Shown in pieces: positions 1 through 3,247 of a stretch of DNA of 6,101 bases. Positions within the stretch are counted from its first letter, which is position 1. Each line of letters opens with the position of its first letter. Made by a program: the position numbers and the translations under genes. The stretch comes from Campylobacterales bacterium (lineage in GTDB: Bacteria > Campylobacterota > Campylobacteria > Campylobacterales > Hydrogenimonadaceae), in NCBI GenBank assembly GCA_026986055.1, contig JALSPH010000275.1:1-6101 (forward strand), written 5' to 3'. The notes under the pieces are model-generated. The model was given only the letters and a program-made list of their open reading frames with translations, did not search any database and was not told where the DNA came from.

Positions 1-1
1 C

Positions 2-547
2 CACTACAACCTGAATGCAAAAGATGAGTATGGGCAGATGAGAGAGATGCTGAGTCGCAGAATCTCCTCCTTTGAGAGCATGCCGCCACCCGATCTGTGG
101 CTTTTGGATGGAGGAGAGACTCTTAGAGAACTTGCCGTAACGCTTCTTGAGAGTGCAGGGGTAAACTTGCCTGTGGTGGCTATAGCCAAAGAGAAGCTGG
201 ATGCAAAAGCTCATCGTGCAAAAGGTGCCGCAAAAGATATTCTCTACACATCAAACGCTGTTTTGAAACTGCTGCCGAGCGATGCAAGGCTTCAGTGGTT
301 TCAGCGTCTTCGCGACGAAGCCCATAGATTTGCCATAACTTTCCATAAAAAGCAGCGCCTAAAAGAGCAGAAAGAGGTCTCTTTGCTTGAAGTCGAAGGG
401 ATAGGACCGGCCAAGGTGAAAAAGCTTCTAAACTATTTCGGCTCTTTCGAAGAGATCAGAAAGAGCGATTTGGACTCTTTAAAAACGGTTCTCAGTGAAA
501 AAGATGCAAAAACTCTCCACTTATACCTGAAAAAAATTCCAATATGA
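2..547 (+). CDS. uvrC: UvrABC excinuclease subunit C, C-terminal part (5' end outside window)
   Basis: This is the last 181 residues of UvrC, the nucleotide-excision-repair subunit that makes the incisions beside a DNA lesion after UvrA/UvrB loading in the cytoplasm. The visible part covers the end of the RNase H-like endonuclease domain and the C-terminal helix-hairpin-helix (HhH) region. The active-site residues can be placed by spacing. Asp in KDEY (codon 23-25) and Asp in LLDGG (107-109) are 28 residues apart, and that second Asp is 72 residues from His in RDEAHRF (323-325). These match E. coli D438, D466 and H538. The AKEKxDAKAHRAKG stretch is also typical of UvrC. The first HhH hairpin is clear (VEGIGPAKVKKLL); the second (around LKTVLSEKDAKTLHLYL) lacks the usual Gly-Ile-Gly core. 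The frame is open to the left edge and ends in TGA. It is probably transcriptionally separate from the genes 193 bases downstream. Confidence 0.97.
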   Translation, partial: HYNLNAKDEYGQMREMLSRRISSFESMPPPDLWLLDGGETLRELAVTLLESAGVNLPVVAIAKEKLDAKAHRAKGAAKDILYTSNAVLKLLPSDARLQWFQRLRDEAHRFAITFHKKQRLKEQKEVSLLEVEGIGPAKVKKLLNYFGSFEEIRKSDLDSLKTVLSEKDAKTLHLYLKKIPI

Positions 548-740
548 CCGATATACTTTTTTATATAAGAATAAGCGAAAGAGATAGAAGATTATGTTAT
601 TATTTCCCAACAATTTTTTCAGTTTCTATTTTTTAAGTAAAGTCTATTGGAGCACCACCGGCAATGAACGTTAAAGATAAGAAAAATCCAAATCTATTTT
701 CAAAGAGTCTGCAATTTTTTCAAAGGAAACGGACCTTTAC
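548..740 (+). promoter_or_regulatory. AT-rich intergenic region, likely promoter/leader of the signalling operon
   Basis: This 193-base gap between uvrC and the PAS gene is the only non-coding stretch of any size, so it is the natural place for the promoter of the downstream genes. It is rich in A and T runs. TATTAT at 598-603 differs from the TATAAT -10 consensus at one base, and TATAAG at 564-569 is another candidate. No convincing -35 box is seen, which is common for housekeeping promoters in Campylobacterota. No strong hairpin followed by a T-run is visible as a uvrC terminator. The exact start site cannot be set by reading. Confidence 0.4.
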
Positions 741-744
741 ATGA
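664..744 (+). CDS. Possible 26-residue leader ORF overlapping the PAS gene
   Basis: An ATG opens a short frame that ends with TGA at 742-744, overlapping the ATG of the PAS gene by four bases (ATGA), an arrangement typical of translational coupling. The peptide is basic (many Lys and Arg, beginning MNVKDKKNP) and resembles nothing I recognise. A GGAG at 649-652 is a possible ribosome-binding site, but its 11-base spacing is long. A frame this short can arise by chance in AT-rich DNA. It is recorded because of the coupling geometry and because it runs through the hairpin in front of the PAS gene. Whether it is translated is doubtful. Confidence 0.2.
   Translation: MNVKDKKNPNLFSKSLQFFQRKRTFT
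722..738 (+). promoter_or_regulatory. Small hairpin over the PAS gene ribosome-binding site
   Basis: AAAGG (722-726) can pair with CCTTT (734-738) around a 7-base loop, ending two bases before the start codon at 741. The best Shine-Dalgarno-like sequence, AAGGA (723-727), lies mostly within the stem, while a second GGA (731-733) is in the loop at normal spacing. The stem is only five pairs, three of them A-U, so it is weak and may have no role. Confidence 0.25.
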
Positions 745-1160
745 AAAGACCTGAACCGATAGATGAAGAGTACACATTCGTCGACGGCATCATTATCAGC
801 GAAACGGATCTAAACGGCATCATCACATACGCAAACCGGAAATTCATAGAGATTTCCGGTTATACGAAAGAGGAGCTCCTTGGGCAACCGCACAGCATAA
901 TACGCCACCCGGATATGCCAAAAGCGGCCTTTAAAGAGATGTGGGATACGATTCAAGCCGACAAGGAGTGGAAAGGGATCGTTAAAAATTTACGCAAAGA
1001 TGGCCGATATTACTGGGTGGATACTTTTATAAAGCCTATTTACAAAGATGGCAAAAAGGTTGGATACATAGCCGCCAGGCATCCGGCAAAAAGGATAGAT
1101 ATCGACTCTGTAATCCATAAATACGCTCAGATGCTTGAAGATGAGAAGAGTAAAGGATAA
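741..1160 (+). CDS. Stand-alone Aer/CetB-type PAS domain protein, probable flavin-binding redox/energy sensor
   Basis: This 139-residue cytoplasmic protein is almost entirely one PAS domain of the Aer type. It carries the family hallmarks in order: ITYANRKFIEISGY (about 28-41), GQPHSIIRHPDMPKAAF (48-64), EMWDTI, WKGIVKNLRKDG and YYWV (to about 93). Residues N32, R55, H56, D58 and W68 line up, with a constant offset of two, with the E. coli Aer residues N34, R57, H58, D60 and W70 of the FAD-binding pocket. FAD binding is therefore likely, though inferred. It has no membrane segment, HAMP or output domain, so it must signal by contact with another protein, as CetB does with CetA in Campylobacter jejuni. 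No CetA-like receptor is in the window; the next genes are an Hpt protein and a sensor kinase. No in-frame start lies nearby upstream, so ATG 741 is favoured. TAA is two bases before the next gene. Confidence 0.9.
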   Translation: MKRPEPIDEEYTFVDGIIISETDLNGIITYANRKFIEISGYTKEELLGQPHSIIRHPDMPKAAFKEMWDTIQADKEWKGIVKNLRKDGRYYWVDTFIKPIYKDGKKVGYIAARHPAKRIDIDSVIHKYAQMLEDEKSKG

Positions 1161-1165
1161 GCGTG
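1152..1165 (+). promoter_or_regulatory. Ribosome-binding site and GTG start of the Hpt gene
   Basis: AAAGGA at 1152-1157 lies five bases before GTG 1163, inside the end of the PAS gene. The same frame is closed just upstream by TAA at 1151-1153, and the next ATG is about 85 codons further in, which would cut away a conserved-looking N-terminal domain. GTG is therefore the best start. Confidence 0.75.
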
Positions 1166-2836
1166 TTAATCTATAGAAATGACGGCAAACTATTCTGTAT
1201 CTCGAAAAAAGCTCTAAAGCTTGCGGGATATCACGATATAGAGCACTTCAACGACGAACATAACGACTATAGCGAACTTTTCGTAAAGCGACCGGGATAT
1301 ATATACAACTTCGAAAATTTCTCCTGGCTGAACTTTTTGCGTAATGCTACCGAAGTCCAAAAGAGGGTTCTTATTTCTACCAAAGACAGTGCCACTTACG
1401 AATGCGAACTGGCTATGGAGACTATCTACCCTGTGGAGTTCGATGAAAACACACCCGAGTTTTTCTACCAGATAGAGTTCAAAAACCTGAAACTTGTGGA
1501 TGGCTCGGCCATAGTGGAGGATTTTGAAGAGAGTATGTCCCAAGAACCTCCTTTCGCAAATAGCATGACCGAAACAAGCTTTATCGAAGAGAGTGCTGCC
1601 GAACTAGCCGAACCTTTCGAAACTCCATCAGTCGAAGAAAAGAGAGAACCCTTTTTCGAAAAGGTGGAGGAGCGAGGAGATTTTGAACCAAATATCGCTT
1701 TTGAAGATAGCTCTGCCGCTTCCAAACCAAAAGAGGAGGAGAAACCTCTTGAACTGGTCGACTTCGAATTCGGTTCTCCTGAAGAAAAAAGCGAAGAGAA
1801 AAAAGAGGAGACTCCACTCTTCTCTTCTACAGATATTTCCTCTACGAAGGAAGAGTTACCTCAAACTCCGGAAATCGGCCTAAAAATCGAGGATGAATCA
1901 AAAAGTGGCAAAGAGAGTCCGATCTTCGAAACCTTGGAAATTTCAGAGTCTGTAGCCGAAAAAGCTCCGGAAGAGAAACCATCTGAAACGACCTTGGCTG
2001 CAGCGACTGAAACGGAAGAGAAAAGCTCCATACAAATACCCGATATAGGCAAAGTATCCGCCACACTCGGTCTACCGGAAACTATGGTAAAAGCGTTTAT
2101 AAAAGAGTTCGCAACGACATATCTTGAGGACCGGATGGAAGTTGAAGCGGCCCTGGAGTCAAAAAACATCAATGTAGTCAAAAAAGAGGCACTGAAACTA
2201 AAAGGTATTGCTGCCAACCTGAGGATGGATACATTAACCGAAGCATTGGAAAAGATAATTGACGCCAAAGAGGGTGAAGAGCTAAAAAGAGTATGGGACG
2301 AAATAGACTTCTATATGCAAAAACTCGCTTCCTTTTACCTGCCCGAATCGACCTCCATTTCACGCAGGACAGAGGCGAAAAGCGACGTAGAGGCAGATGC
2401 CGAACCTCTGCAAAAGGCGATTCAGGAAACTTCAGCTGAGACGGAAACCGTAGTGAGGAAACCCGAAACCTCAAAAGGGTTGAAGCTAGAAGAGAGAGAT
2501 ACGGGTGAAACTATCATTTTCGACCCCAATGAAGCAGCGGATGCTTTGGGCCTTCCCGAATCTCTTATTCTCGAGTTCGTCAACGACTTCATAGAGCAGG
2601 CAAGAGAGGAAAAAGCGACGTTTGAAGAGGCATACGACAAAGGCGACATAGGAACTATCAACGAAGTGGCCCACAAACTCAAAGGAGTTGCAGCGAACTT
2701 GAGAATAGAAGATATGCGTCTGCTGATGGAGAATGTCCAACATGCAAAAACTCCACAAGAGGTGGAAAAAGAGTTGATAGACTTTTACCACAAACTTGCT
2801 GCACTTACCAAAATGATGGCAAAGGAGTACGCGTGA
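1163..2836 (+). CDS. Tandem-Hpt phosphotransfer protein with unassigned N-terminal domain; first Hpt lacks its His
   Basis: This is a 557-residue protein without signal peptide or membrane segments, so cytoplasmic. Residues 1-113 form a compact region that reads like a degenerate PAS-type fold (ISKKALKLAGY, DYSELFVKRPGYIYNF, then strand-like segments), but I cannot assign it firmly. Residues about 114-288 are a low-complexity linker rich in Glu, Ser, Pro and Lys. Two Hpt modules follow, about 292-394 and 453-550, joined by a second acidic linker. From the GLPE motif to the active site they align without gaps. The second has the classic AHKLKGVAANLRI with H504 as phospho-acceptor. The first has EALKLKGIAANLRM, with L344 at the His position, so it should not carry phosphate. 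By family it would shuttle phosphate between a receiver and a downstream regulator, most simply the kinase encoded two genes on. It overlaps the next gene by four bases (GTGA). The Hpt assignment is firm; the partner is inferred. Confidence 0.88.
   Translation: MLIYRNDGKLFCISKKALKLAGYHDIEHFNDEHNDYSELFVKRPGYIYNFENFSWLNFLRNATEVQKRVLISTKDSATYECELAMETIYPVEFDENTPEFFYQIEFKNLKLVDGSAIVEDFEESMSQEPPFANSMTETSFIEESAAELAEPFETPSVEEKREPFFEKVEERGDFEPNIAFEDSSAASKPKEEEKPLELVDFEFGSPEEKSEEKKEETPLFSSTDISSTKEELPQTPEIGLKIEDESKSGKESPIFETLEISESVAEKAPEEKPSETTLAAATETEEKSSIQIPDIGKVSATLGLPETMVKAFIKEFATTYLEDRMEVEAALESKNINVVKKEALKLKGIAANLRMDTLTEALEKIIDAKEGEELKRVWDEIDFYMQKLASFYLPESTSISRRTEAKSDVEADAEPLQKAIQETSAETETVVRKPETSKGLKLEERDTGETIIFDPNEAADALGLPESLILEFVNDFIEQAREEKATFEEAYDKGDIGTINEVAHKLKGVAANLRIEDMRLLMENVQHAKTPQEVEKELIDFYHKLAALTKMMAKEYA
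2821..2835 (+). promoter_or_regulatory. Ribosome-binding site and GTG start of the Sel1-repeat gene
   Basis: AAAGGAG at 2821-2827 lies five bases before GTG 2833, and this start overlaps the stop of the Hpt gene as GTGA. Only this start includes the full signal peptide, which decides it over any internal ATG. Confidence 0.8.
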
Positions 2837-3234
2837 AAAAAGGTCTCCTTACGCTCCTTCTGCTGCTCCCCGCAATCGGTTATGCAAGCTATTTCTCAGA
2901 TGGCATTCGAGCATATAAAACCGGAAATTACCTAAAAGCCAAAGAGATGCTCCAAAAAGCGATTGATGAGGAAGGTTCCGAGCAGGCCCACTTTCTTCTG
3001 GGGCTTCTCTACCTCAAAGGCAAAGGGGTAAAAAAAGATATATTCAAAGCGAAAAAATATCTGCAAACGGCCGTGGACTTCGGAAACATTAGAGCTAAAT
3101 GCTATCTTGCGGAGGCGATTATTTTGAGCAAAAGCAAAGATAAAAAGTTGATACTCAACCTTCTTAAAGAGGGTAAAGAGGGCGGAGCCAACGAGTGCAC
3201 CGCGATAGCGACAAAATACAATATTCCAATATAA
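2833..3234 (+). CDS. Small exported Sel1/TPR-repeat protein
   Basis: This 133-residue protein begins with a Sec-type signal peptide: a basic start (MKKG), a Leu-rich core (about 5-13) and a likely cut after Ala18 in IGYA/SYF. There is no lipobox Cys, so the mature protein should be soluble in the periplasm or exported. The rest is helical repeats: a TPR-like unit (GIRAYKTGNYLKAKEMLQKAI) and a Sel1-like unit (AHFLLGLLYLKGKGVKKDIFKAKKYLQTA) followed by a partial third. Such repeats serve as protein-binding scaffolds; no catalytic motif is seen. It starts inside the stop codon of the Hpt gene and ends 13 bases before the NIT kinase, so it is probably co-expressed with them. A role beside the periplasmic sensor is plausible from context but unproven. 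It is shorter than most Sel1 proteins, with only two or three repeats. Confidence 0.8.
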   Translation: MKKGLLTLLLLLPAIGYASYFSDGIRAYKTGNYLKAKEMLQKAIDEEGSEQAHFLLGLLYLKGKGVKKDIFKAKKYLQTAVDFGNIRAKCYLAEAIILSKSKDKKLILNLLKEGKEGGANECTAIATKYNIPI

Positions 3235-3237
3235 GCA

Positions 3238-3244
3238 GAGGTGA
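3238..3244 (+). promoter_or_regulatory. Ribosome-binding site of the NIT hybrid kinase
   Basis: GAGGTGA ends three bases before ATG 3248 (GAGG is six bases away), a strong Shine-Dalgarno match. An in-frame TGA at 3242-3244 closes the frame just upstream, so 3248 is the first possible start. Confidence 0.75.
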
Positions 3245-3247
3245 CCC

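Noticed and set aside
545..640. Rho-independent terminator after uvrC
   Set aside because: There are several T-runs but no stable GC-rich stem in front of any of them.
648..664. Sigma-54-like element, GG at 649-650 and GC at 661-662 with the correct 12-base offset
   Set aside because: Only the core dinucleotides and a few flanking bases match; most of the TGGCAC and TTGC positions do not. Without conservation or an activator gene nearby it cannot be supported.
1683..1883. 66-codon + strand frame inside the Hpt gene
   Set aside because: It is an out-of-frame reading of the acidic linker, rich in Lys, Arg and Leu only because of the shifted GAA/AAA codons; no ribosome-binding site or domain is evident.
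2036..2836. Two Hpt modules as a recent DNA-level tandem repeat
   Set aside because: The similarity is clear in protein motifs, but the nucleotide sequences have diverged widely, so this is an old domain duplication and not a DNA repeat.
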